A program made the translations under genes and the position numbers. A stretch of 8,508 nt of DNA from CBFIHN01 sp965662575 (GTDB lineage Bacteria > Pseudomonadota > Gammaproteobacteria > Francisellales > CACEW01): assembly GCA_965662575.1 (NCBI GenBank), contig CBFIHN010000056.1, forward strand, positions 1 to 8,508. The letters run 5' to 3'. The notes under the pieces were generated by a model, which worked only from the letters and a program-made list of their open reading frames with translations, had not been told where the DNA came from and ran no database searches. Of this stretch, positions 1-6,575 are shown piece by piece. Position 1 is the first letter of the stretch. Each line of letters opens with the position of its first letter.

Positions 1-88
1 AAAACACCGAGACAAATGATGGAAATACAGTTGGCTGCTTAATACTCAGGGTGGCGGATTAGTTGTTGAATCTGCGATCTATAATGAT

Positions 89-673
89 GTGAAAGATTCT
101 TATGAAGCCAGTCTTCCAGTTACTCCGGAAATATTATTTTTCTGGCAACATACTGCTGAATTAGCAATAACTATTATTTGGTCTTCATGGTATGAGATGG
201 AGATACGTCATAATCGTAAACTAGAAAATCGTGAAGAACTATTCTCAGTTCGACCTAATGATTCTTTAAGCTATCATGATACAAAAGAAAAAATTAATCA
301 TTTGATAGATCTCATAAATGAGATTAACCCTAATACTGATCTTGTAAAAAATATTTATTCCTTTCTAAAAGATGGAGGGTTCCGGAGGCTATGCTATTGG
401 ATAGCAAATGAGGATAATGAAGTTCAGGGGGAAGTATCTAAGATTACTGCTCTGAAAAAGTCTCTAAAGAATACTCTGGGAGAGGTATATCCTGTTCTTA
501 GTAAGACACAACCTGAATTATTTCCCTTGATTAAAATATTCAGCGACCGAAAGCACAAGGATTTAGAAAAAGAGAAACAAGAACAGTCTCTGTACAAGGT
601 TGGTGTGGCGTTCGGCAGTCCTAAACAGTCTAATACAAACCTATTTTGTGACGATCCCCGGGGGGGTTATTAG
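89..673 (+). CDS. Hypothetical protein, about 194 residues, start uncertain, possibly 5'-truncated
   Basis: I do not recognise this protein. It is mostly hydrophilic and looks helical, with a Trp/aromatic-rich segment near residues 18-36 (FWQHTAEL, IIWSSWYEMEIRHN), a charged middle and a Lys/Glu-rich stretch near residues 153-166. No signal peptide or clear membrane helix is visible. The GTG at 89 has no Shine-Dalgarno sequence, and the frame stays open upstream to a TGA at 17-19 without an ATG. The true start may therefore lie further in (Met 37) or upstream behind a frameshift. The last codons run through a C4G7 tract (656-666), and a one-base slip there would replace the tail. Base composition is AT-rich like the next gene. 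Its size and composition would fit an accessory or effector-like protein of an intracellular gammaproteobacterium, but that is a guess. Confidence 0.5.
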   Translation: MKDSYEASLPVTPEILFFWQHTAELAITIIWSSWYEMEIRHNRKLENREELFSVRPNDSLSYHDTKEKINHLIDLINEINPNTDLVKNIYSFLKDGGFRRLCYWIANEDNEVQGEVSKITALKKSLKNTLGEVYPVLSKTQPELFPLIKIFSDRKHKDLEKEKQEQSLYKVGVAFGSPKQSNTNLFCDDPRGGY

Positions 674-756
674 GTTTCCGCCTAAACAGCGGATTAACAG
701 GCCAAGCAATTAGCCCAAGGATAAATAATTGCACAATCATATCGATATAATATTAA

Positions 757-762
757 AAGGAG
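757..762 (+). promoter_or_regulatory. Strong ribosome binding site for the small gene at 772
   Basis: AAGGAG lies 9 bases upstream of the ATG at 772. It is the best Shine-Dalgarno sequence in the left part of the window and the main reason to accept this short ORF as a real gene. A TATAAT at 746-751 is too close to serve as its -10 box, since transcription would start inside the ribosome binding site. Confidence 0.65.
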
Positions 763-771
763 ATATACGTT

Positions 772-978
772 ATGTATAATGTATTTTGCTGTTGTTTTAA
801 GAAAAATGAAAAGAGAAATGAATATAATAGTGATTTTGATGAATTATCATGGGAACAAAAGTTGCTAAAGTTTGAGAATGAAAATAATGTTTATAAAAAT
901 TCCGTACTAAATGACCAAAAAAAATTAGGTGGCCATGAGGGTGAAAAAAATAATATTTCTATGCCATATAGTAAATAA
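772..978 (+). CDS. Small cysteine-cluster protein, 68 residues, unknown function
   Basis: This short gene starts with ATG and has a near-perfect Shine-Dalgarno sequence (AAGGAG, 9-base spacing). The protein begins MYNVFCCCFKKNEKRNEY: three consecutive cysteines at residues 6-8 between aromatic residues, followed by a basic patch. The rest (residues 20-68) is very hydrophilic, rich in Asn, Glu and Lys, with no hydrophobic core long enough for a membrane helix, so it may be largely disordered. I know of no assigned family. A Cys triplet next to basic residues at an N-terminus resembles lipid-modified or metal-binding tails. If the host is an intracellular pathogen, host S-palmitoylation is conceivable, but this is inference only. 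The codon use (AAT, AAA, GAA) matches the AT-rich upstream gene. No partner gene in the same direction follows. Confidence 0.5.
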   Translation: MYNVFCCCFKKNEKRNEYNSDFDELSWEQKLLKFENENNVYKNSVLNDQKKLGGHEGEKNNISMPYSK

Positions 979-985
979 CCAAACC

Positions 986-1031
986 AAAAAGCAGCGACGG
1001 CGGATGTGATTGACATATTTACCGACGCTGC
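986..1031 (-). terminator. Rho-independent terminator, minus strand
   Basis: GCAGCGACGG (991-1000) pairs with CCGACGCTGC (1022-1031), 9 of 10 matched, around a 21-base loop. Read on the minus strand the stem is followed at once by TTTTTGG (A-run at 986-990 on the plus strand), the layout of an intrinsic terminator. On the plus strand no T-run follows, so it serves the minus-strand gene fragment ending at 1059 rather than the small plus-strand gene ending at 978. Confidence 0.6.
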
Positions 1032-1058
1032 CGGAAGTGTAATTTAGTTATCGCCTTT

Positions 1059-1136
1059 TTATGCAGCTTTAGTCATAGCACCAAGCACTTTTTCTTGCCA
1101 ATTTTCATTCCAGTCATTACTTGCAACATAGCACCT
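1059..1136 (-). pseudogene. C-terminal fragment of an unidentified gene, cut by an IS3-family element
   Basis: On the minus strand the last ~24 codons of a gene read RCYVASNDWNENWQEKVLGA followed by MTKAA and a TAA stop. A convincing minus-strand terminator lies just downstream (986-1031). The frame is still open further upstream, but from 1137 on it runs through the end of the IS3-family remnant, so the upstream residues are not native. The rest of the gene is not found on the other side of the IS remnant within the window. The fragment is too short for me to assign a family. The combination of peptide-like composition (Trp, Asn and Glu-rich, then an Ala-rich end) and a terminator is the evidence that it is a gene remnant and not chance. 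Confidence 0.4.
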
Positions 1137-1203
1137 TGAAATGGTCCACAAAACTTGATCCAGTAAATAAGATATAATCCTCCTTGTCAGTCGGAGGTAA
1201 AAA

Positions 1204-1368
1204 ATGACGACAAAACGACGGCAATACACAGCCAATGAAAAAGCAAAAATTGCACTTGAAGCAATCAAGGGTAATCTAACGGTTTCTCAAATCACATCCA
1301 AGTATGGTGTTCATGCCACACAGATTCCTGCCTGGAATGTTAATTCCCTTGTGCAGCAAGAGATTTAA
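1204..1368 (+). pseudogene. Truncated IS3-family OrfA (HTH subunit of transposase)
   Basis: The 54-codon frame starts MTTKRRQYTANEKAKIALEA and continues IKGNLTVSQITSKYGVHATQ. This is the N-terminal helix-turn-helix of IS3-family OrfA, the DNA-binding part made with OrfB by frameshifting. Similarity holds up to about residue 44 (QIPAW, where relatives have QI..WKK). It then breaks exactly where the palindromic segment at 1340 begins, and a short unrelated tail runs to a TAA. The Leu-zipper half of OrfA and the DDE-containing OrfB are absent, so this cannot make an active transposase. The start is well supported by GGAGGT 5 bases upstream. Confidence 0.7.
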
Positions 1369-1475
1369 TTTAATAAACCAGCTATCAAGAGCAAGGCTAG
1401 CGCCGAATCTTGCAGATTCGCTCTTGACAGCTAACCTAGCAAATGGAAAACTGCTCAACAGGCACAAGGGATTAA
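1340..1475. repeat. 136-bp MITE-like palindromic element
   Basis: The segment is bounded by a terminal inverted repeat: TTAATTCCCTTGTGC (1340-1354) and GCACAAGGGATTAA (1462-1475), complementary except for one extra T. Its centre holds a second, longer palindrome: arms AGCTATCAAGAGC (1380-1392) and GCTCTTGACAGCT (1420-1432), 12 of 13 matched. These enclose a 12-base bulge and an inner hairpin (GAATC 1405-1409, GATTC 1415-1419). It has no coding capacity. It sits exactly where IS3 OrfA similarity stops. The outer TTAA on both sides could be part of the repeat or a target duplication. It may be a small non-autonomous element, a REP-like repeat or a deletion scar; no family is recognised. Confidence 0.5.
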
Positions 1476-1573
1476 TCTTGATGGATGATTAACCTCCTGA
1501 AGTGCAACCAATACTCATCGAGGGTTCTATCTTAAATTAGTTAAATTCTGGTCCAAATTTTTCGCGCTTTTCA

Positions 1574-1706
1574 GAGAGCAAAACACAAGAGTCTTAAATG
1601 TTTAAACTTTATCTAAGAAACTATCTGATTCTTCTACTAATCAAAAAAGAAACGATGCTGCAAAATTTGGCCTATAGCAACAGGACCCCATTTAAGAGAA
1701 GAAAAC
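1574..1706. other. coaBC upstream region, no gene seen
   Basis: This AT-rich interval has no convincing ORF. It should contain the coaBC promoter unless that is supplied by read-through from the IS remnant, but I see no well-spaced -35/-10 pair. AAGAGAAG at 1694-1701 is a modest ribosome binding site, 5 bases before the coaBC ATG. The radC gene often found divergently upstream of coaBC in gammaproteobacteria is not here. Confidence 0.35.
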
Positions 1707-2891
1707 ATGAAAACAAAAAATATGATTGTTGGCGTCTCTGGTGGTATTGCTGCATATAAATCTTGCGAGCTTATCCGCCGCCTCAAGAAGACTGGCCATC
1801 ATGTGAAAGTGGTACTGACGGATAATGCGAAAAAGTTTGTATCGCCTTGCACATTTTCTGCCCTATCTCAAAATGAAGTTTATGACTCAGTCTTTACTGA
1901 TCGGGATGCCATGATACATATTTCCCTTGCAAAATGGGCGGACGCTATTATCATTGCACCTGCCACAGCAAATTTTATGAGTGATTTGGCCTGTGGCCGT
2001 GCCAATACACTATTAAGTTGCATTTGCTTGGCCTCCAATGCTGCTTGCTACATTGCTCCAGCAATGAATAGTGCTATGTGGTCACACTTGGCAACACAGG
2101 AAAACCTCAAACAATTGAATCACTATGGCTACAAAATACTTATGCCTCTAGACGGAGAACAAGCCTGTGGTGATGTGGGTATTGGCCGAATGTTGGAGCC
2201 AGAAGATATTTTTAACACAGTCTGTGAGCCGTCACAAAAACTTACTGGTTTAAGAATTGTCATTACTGCAGGGCCAACCATTGAAAGAATAGACCCGGTC
2301 AGATTCTTAAGTAATTTTAGTTCCGGAAAGATGGGTTATACATTAGCTCATGAAAGCCTTAACCAAGATGCTAGCGTCACTCTAATTACAGGAAAAACTC
2401 ACTTAAATCCACCAACTGGCTGTAATGTGATTAATGTCACAACAGCGAAAGAAATGCTCCAGGCCTCACTAAGAGAAGCTGAAGCCAGCGATATTTTCAT
2501 TTCGGCAGCAGCAATCGCTGACTATACGGTCCAACCAATGTCCCATAAAATAAAGAAAAATGCTGAAAAACTTACCCTTCAACTAGAAAGAACAGAAGAT
2601 ATTTTATCTACGATTGCCATTAAGTATCCAAACGTTTTTAGTGTTGGCTTTTGTGCTGAGACGCACGATTTGCTCGATGCCGCCAAGGAAAAGAAAGAAC
2701 GAAAAGGTTGCAGCGCAATCATTGCCAATACAATAAGAAAAGATGGATATCCTTTTGGTCATGATGACAATGATTTGACTTACATTAACAAAGAGCACAC
2801 CCTAAAATTAGGACGAAAGAGCAAGCGAGAACATGCTGTTGCCTTAATGAAGTTGATTTATAACGATTTTAAAATAGTCCACGGTAAATAA
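1707..2891 (+). CDS. coaBC: Bifunctional phosphopantothenoylcysteine decarboxylase / phosphopantothenate-cysteine ligase
   Basis: The enzyme carries out two steps of coenzyme A synthesis in the cytosol. CoaB joins 4'-phosphopantothenate and cysteine using CTP, and CoaC decarboxylates the product to 4'-phosphopantetheine with FMN. The N-terminal CoaC flavoprotein half (about residues 1-180) shows GVSGGIAAYK, the active-site His in MIHISLAKWAD (His 71), the substrate-binding PAMN motif (Asn 121) and the reactive Cys in QACGDVG (Cys 154). The C-terminal CoaB half (about 180-394) shows ITAGPTIERIDPVRFLSN with SSGKMG, AAIADY, the KIKK lysines (281-284) and GFCAET, where relatives usually have GFAAET. 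At 394 residues it matches the family length of about 400 and no key residue is missing, so it should be functional. The usual neighbour dut does not follow, and the gene lies between an IS remnant and a Tn3-family transposon. Confidence 0.95.
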   Translation: MKTKNMIVGVSGGIAAYKSCELIRRLKKTGHHVKVVLTDNAKKFVSPCTFSALSQNEVYDSVFTDRDAMIHISLAKWADAIIIAPATANFMSDLACGRANTLLSCICLASNAACYIAPAMNSAMWSHLATQENLKQLNHYGYKILMPLDGEQACGDVGIGRMLEPEDIFNTVCEPSQKLTGLRIVITAGPTIERIDPVRFLSNFSSGKMGYTLAHESLNQDASVTLITGKTHLNPPTGCNVINVTTAKEMLQASLREAEASDIFISAAAIADYTVQPMSHKIKKNAEKLTLQLERTEDILSTIAIKYPNVFSVGFCAETHDLLDAAKEKKERKGCSAIIANTIRKDGYPFGHDDNDLTYINKEHTLKLGRKSKREHAVALMKLIYNDFKIVHGK

Positions 2892-3186
2892 GCCATTAAT
2901 ACCGAGAGGTATCAACGAGACATTGACCTGTATATTTGCAAAATCTTACGGCGACTACTCACGCTATTTTTGTTCTCGGCCCTGCTGCCAATCACGACCA
3001 ATCATTAACGTCGATTACCAAGAAAGGATGGTTAGCATATTGTGCTACACCAACTAAGAACTACTTGGGATATCGTCAACTAAATTACGAAGCCTTCAAC
3101 ATACTAGCTTACAATCTGCAAAACTTCCTTTCATGCAGATGACACCATAGATACCTCGGCCGTCGCCATTCTGCATATTACAATTA
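2892..3186. other. Intergenic region between coaBC and the Tn3-family transposon, no convincing gene
   Basis: Right after coaBC is a small hairpin, ATACC-GAGA-GGTAT (2899-2912), with a GNRA-type loop but no T-run, so it is a weak terminator candidate at best. A 68-codon frame (2936-3142) starts with TTG without a ribosome binding site and resembles nothing I know; I treat it as chance or as the decayed remains of a gene. The final AATTA (3182-3186) abuts the transposon end and is the candidate 5-bp target duplication. Confidence 0.4.
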
Positions 3187-3224
3187 GGGGTATCGCCCAC
3201 ATCCTTGTCAAAAATTACGGTTTG
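3187..3224 (+). repeat. 38-bp terminal inverted repeat of a Tn3-family transposon (tnpA end)
   Basis: The sequence begins GGGGTATCGCCCACATCC and ends ACGGTTTG after exactly 38 bases. It has the GGGG start, internal A-run and ACG near the inner end that characterise Tn3-family ends. By memory it resembles the Tn4430-type end, GGGGTACCGCC. It lies 32 bases beyond the tnpA stop, where the repeat belongs, and AATTA outside it is a suitable AT-rich 5-bp target. The partner repeat is not found in the window. Confidence 0.65.
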
Positions 3225-3256
3225 AAGACCAATTTTGCTCCGAAACCGTAAATTTT
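3211..3256 (-). terminator. Hairpin terminator at the end of the tnpA operon
   Basis: On the minus strand AAAATTTACGGTTT (3256-3243), beginning at the last base of the tnpA stop codon, pairs with AAACCGTAATTTT (3223-3211) around a 19-base loop with one unpaired base. The right arm ends in a T-run before GACAAGG. The stem is AT-rich, hence moderate strength. The distal arm lies within the terminal inverted repeat, so the transposon end itself appears to serve as half of the terminator. Confidence 0.45.
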
Positions 3257-4110
3257 CACACGTCCTCTGCCTCTAGCTGTTCAATCGTGCTGTCTGTAAA
3301 ATAAGTTCCCATAGTGATCAAGTGCTTGTGTGGTAAAAGTGATATATGCGTTAACGTTTCATCGCTTATTGTTTCACCATTTTGCTTTAGCTGATCAATG
3401 ATTTCTGTCATTTTCACTGTGTTCCAATACAACGCAGCATTTGAAACCAAGCTTAGGCAGCTGGCTTTATTCATAATCTCCTCATAATCACCAACCTGAA
3501 ACTTTCCTTGATTGGCAAAGAAGATGCAACGTGCTAATTGATGCCGGTGTTCGCCTCTGTTTAATTGACGCTGCACTTTATCGCGCAAGTCACTGTCAGT
3601 TATATATTGCAAGATATATTGAGTTTTAAGTATCCGGCCTAACTGCGTAAAGGCCTTTGATAACTTGTCTGATGGCGATCCCTTAGATAATCGCCTGATA
3701 ATTTCATGCGCTGGGCTAAGCTTTTTCTTCAATGATGCAGCAACGCGGATCATTTCATCAAACTGCTCAATGACAAGTTCAATGGATACTGTTTTTGTCA
3801 GCAACACATCCAATTCACCATACAAGACTTCTTTATCAACACGATAAAGCTGCTGAGATTTGAGGTCTTTGATCCTTGGCATAAATTTGATTCCAAGCAA
3901 ATGACAAAGTGCAAAGACGTGCTCAGTAAAACCTTCTGTATCAGTGGTGTGCTCTTTAATTGCTAAAATCGTATTGTTATCCAGTAGCCCATCAATAACG
4001 TAAAGGGATTCACGTGGTGCACATGAAATAGCTTGTGTATTGATAACCGATAATTGATTTGAAGTATGTGTGTATACGCCAATCATTTTGTCATAATAGC
4101 CAGCATCAGG
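3256..4110 (-). pseudogene. tnpA: Tn3-family transposase, C-terminal fragment (DDE domain without the first Asp)
   Basis: This is the C-terminal third of a Tn3-family TnpA. From the Met at 4086 it has 276 residues. Clear family landmarks are GVYTHTSNQLSVINTQAIS, YVIDGLLDNN, EHTTDTEGFTEHVFALCHLLG with the second catalytic Asp (residue 49), LNRGEHRHQLARCIFF with the catalytic Glu (residue 179), and NAALYWNTVKM. The 130-residue gap between Asp and Glu equals that between D751 and E881 of Tn4430. Upstream of the Met the same frame still reads IPDAGYYDK, which is transposase-like, so the frame continues to about 4110 and no genuine start exists here. The first catalytic Asp (the SSDGQ region) would lie about 23 codons upstream of the Met and is absent. 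The fragment should not be active on its own. Confidence 0.8.
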
Positions 4111-6001
4111 TATCAGTGACGCCTCTCATCATTTTGGCGGTAATTCCAGGCGCGCAATCTTGCATGGTTGCAAGTCCAATATTTGTTGCCTGTGCCAAAA
4201 TACTGGCTATCAAAGTTTTGTAATAATTCTTTGGCTTACCTTTCTGGCCGTGAATTGGTGTAAAGTGCTTAGTAAAGCCAGTCATCTGATCGACTTCTAT
4301 CAGCAACTGCTCAATTTTTATTTTTGGCAAATAAGAGCTGATTAATGCCTGTAACCGATCTGCATCAGCAGGAATATCAATCTTGTCTTTTTTCTTAAGC
4401 ACCAGTTTGCTGTTTTTGATGCTAGCAAAGCCATCGTCTTTAAATCTGCTTGAGGCAGCCTCCGCCAAACCATGAAATTTATCAACTATCTCATTGACTG
4501 CTTTTTCAGCATTTTGTGTAATCTCAAGTGCTTGATAGCTATCAGCTCTTTCTCGTTGCCACTCATGATCTTGATAAATCAGGTTCCAAAAAGATGCATA
4601 TTTATTACTGTGCTCAACGTATAAATCACCTGAACGAAAGCCATCTCTAATAGCAATGGCAACACCTATTTCCCAAAGATTTCGTTTTATTTCACCGCTT
4701 TGATCACGTGCAGCTATAGATAGCTGGCTATCCATGAATTTTATGTCGATATCACTGGGGAGTTTTGCAGTTTCATGGCTATCAAAGCTCCTAACCAAAT
4801 CAATAGATTTTTTGAGCGCATGATTACCCCTTTCGACTAAAAATGGCAGTTGAACAAACTCAGCAAAGTAACGGCGCATGCTGCTATAGCGGTTTTGGGT
4901 CAGTTTAGCGTATCCGAACCTACTTAATATTTTGTATTCGTGCATGTCATCACGCGCTTGCTTCAAATCAGACTTTTGAGTTGATTGTGAGTACAGATCG
5001 CTAACCGACAAACGGTGATTTTCTTCTTGTGCTAAAACAAAATCGACAAACCGCTCAATTTTATCGATAGCCCGTTCATTTTTTTGTTTGTAAAGCTTCA
5101 GGTCTTTCGCGTGAGCATTACGACATTCACGACACACATTAGAGATGTACTGGTCATGCAGTTGAATTAAATAATCCATAAGGACTTTCTTAGATTCATT
5201 CAAAAACAATAGCATTAAAGAATATCGCTTTGGTGGCTTGAAACGCCTGATCCTGAAAGCATCGTAATATTTCATAAGATGGTAAAGGTGTTGAGCCAGT
5301 TCTGGTGGAACCGAGCTAATGTCAACGCCAGATAAATTAATGGATTCAACCCTATGGTAACGTTGCAAGTAATCTTGCAATAAAGAAATGCTGCTTGCTC
5401 CAGGATATTCCTTAAACTTTTGAAACCATGTAATGCCTTCACCAGGAATTATCTCAAGTGTCTGATTAATCTCGCTAATCAATGATTCAGGAAGTTGCTG
5501 ATAAACATCCATGAATATTTTTTCGTGCTGTTGCGAGCAAAACGAGTTAATGTATCGCTTGAGGTAATATAGTGTTGGTAAGGCAATTTTGTTGGAAATT
5601 AAAAACACCTCTGCTTCAGAAGTCAGATTTTCTGGAATGATTATTCCAGACAATGCTTTTTGTTCTAACCAGCGATAAAAGAGTTCTTTGTTATCGTTAA
5701 ATGGCCTAAAACCTAAGTAGATGAAAATTGATTTCTTGTAATCAGTTTTAGTGGCATCACGCTCTGGCACTTCAACGGTACCAATGATGTCTAACTCAAG
5801 GGATTTACATACATGGCCAATTATACGTGTATCTAGGGTGTTGGGGTTATCAAGCATTTGACCGAATAACTTCAAAGAGCAAACTTGAAGGTAAATCCAA
5901 AGTTGGTATTGTTTTCTAAATTTTCTAACAAATGCCAGATCTTCGGTATGTAAAGACCAATCACGAATGATTTCATCTTCAGAAAGCCCAAAGTGCTTCA
6001 T
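4106..6001 (-). pseudogene. tnpA: Tn3-family transposase, N-terminal fragment (631 residues), frame broken by a deletion
   Basis: This fragment holds the DNA-binding and linker parts of TnpA, the protein that binds the 38-bp ends and makes replicative cointegrates. I choose the ATG at 6001 (MKHFGLSEDEIIRDWSLHTE), because this is how Tn3-family transposases normally begin. It follows the tnpR stop by four bases and has GAAGG at 6013-6017. The longer frame back to 6097 is only the tnpR C-terminus in another frame. The first ~160 residues correspond to the DUF4158-type N-terminal domain. Near the end VDQMTGFTKHFTP and GLATMQDCAPGITAKMMRGV are typical of the run-up to the catalytic core. The frame then stops after GVTDT at a TGA where relatives continue with Trp. 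Together with the other fragment and ~60-65 missing codons the length would be about 980, normal for the family. Confidence 0.8.
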
Positions 6002-6005
6002 TCCG

Positions 6006-6569
6006 TTATAAACCTTCTCGCCGTAAATATTGGTAGAGCGTTTCCCGGCTAATGCCAAAATCACGCGCAATATGGCTTTTCTTATCGCCATTAGCAAGGC
6101 GTATTTTTATCTCTTTAACTTGCTCTTTAGACAGAATGGCCTTACGGCCCTTATAGGCACCACGTTTTTTAGCAAGCGCAATACCTTCCATTTGGCGCTC
6201 TTTAATCAATGATCTTTCAAACTCTGCAAATGCACCCATTACAGACAGTAATAAGTTTGCCATAGGAGAATCTTCACCAGTGAAAGTTAGGTTTTCTTTT
6301 ACAAACTCAATATGTATGCCGCGTTGAGTGCTTTTTTGTACCAAGCAACGTAAATCAACTAAATTGCGTGCAAGGCGATCCATACTGTGCACCACGATTG
6401 TGTCCCCTTCACGAACAAAATCTAGCAGTGACTCAAGTGCTGGTCGCTTAGTATCTTTGCCAGAGGCTTTGTCAGTGAAAGTCTTGTCGACTATGCTGTG
6501 TTCTAATTGTCGTTCTGGGTTTTGATCAAAAGTGCTGACACGAATGTACCCTATACGTTGTCCCTTCAT
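6006..6569 (-). CDS. tnpR: Serine resolvase of the Tn3-family transposon
   Basis: TnpR resolves the cointegrate made during replicative transposition by recombining two res sites. The catalytic domain shows RIGYIRVSTFDQN with Arg 10 and the nucleophile Ser 12, MDRLARN with two catalytic arginines near 65-68, and SPMANLLLSVMGAFAEFERS. The C-terminal helix-turn-helix is at about 155-185 (KSHIARDFGISRETLYQYL). The length, 187 residues, is right for the family. A GTG at 6575 lies directly after the rhuM-fic stop (TAAGTG). I prefer the ATG two codons later (6569), because GGGG lies 9 bases upstream of it. Either way translation is coupled to the upstream gene. The stop is four bases before the tnpA start. 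TnpR probably also represses the operon, since the promoter is inside res. All catalytic residues are present. Confidence 0.93.
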   Translation of the reverse strand: MKGQRIGYIRVSTFDQNPERQLEHSIVDKTFTDKASGKDTKRPALESLLDFVREGDTIVVHSMDRLARNLVDLRCLVQKSTQRGIHIEFVKENLTFTGEDSPMANLLLSVMGAFAEFERSLIKERQMEGIALAKKRGAYKGRKAILSKEQVKEIKIRLANGDKKSHIARDFGISRETLYQYLRREGL

Positions 6570-6575
6570 GTCCAC

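Larger units (their letters stand above)
1137..1573 (+). mobile_element. Internally deleted IS3-family insertion sequence remnant
   Basis: The left end starts TGAAATGGTCC at 1137 and continues to TTGATCCAG at 1162. The right end, read on the minus strand from 1573, starts TGAAAAGCGCG and ends TTTGGACCAG. The two agree at TGAAA and at 11 of the last 16 positions, and they have the TG...CA termini of IS3-family elements. Inside the left end are a TATAAT box (1173-1178), a GGAGGT ribosome binding site (1193-1198) and the start of orfA (1204). Inside the right end a short frame ends EVQPILIEGSILN at a TAG (1538-1540), 33 bases before the terminus, as expected for the end of orfB. An intact element would be roughly 1.2-1.5 kb, so most of orfA and orfB is missing. 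No clear target duplication flanks it. Confidence 0.6.

Noticed and set aside
746..751. TATAAT as -10 box for the small gene at 772
   Set aside because: Transcription would start within the ribosome binding site, and no -35 box is at the right distance.
656..774. Vector-like look: CCCCGGG run and an AAGGAGATATAC leader before an ATG resemble cloning-vector polylinker and expression leader
   Set aside because: The match is partial, the flanking sequence is AT-rich natural DNA, and no other vector element is present.
1380..1440. Integron attC-like site
   Set aside because: No integrase or cassette array is present and the characteristic core sites are not convincingly placed.
1276..1492. Overlapping frames on both strands in the IS remnant
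   Set aside because: They run through the palindromic segment, have no ribosome binding site and no protein-like composition; the palindrome explains the paired frames.
2936..3142. 68-codon frame after coaBC
   Set aside because: It has a TTG start, no ribosome binding site, and no recognisable similarity.
6002..6097. Longer N-terminus of TnpA starting at 6097
   Set aside because: It overlaps the tnpR C-terminus in another frame; Tn3-family TnpA proteins start at the MKHFGLSEDE-like position, which has its own ATG just after the tnpR stop.
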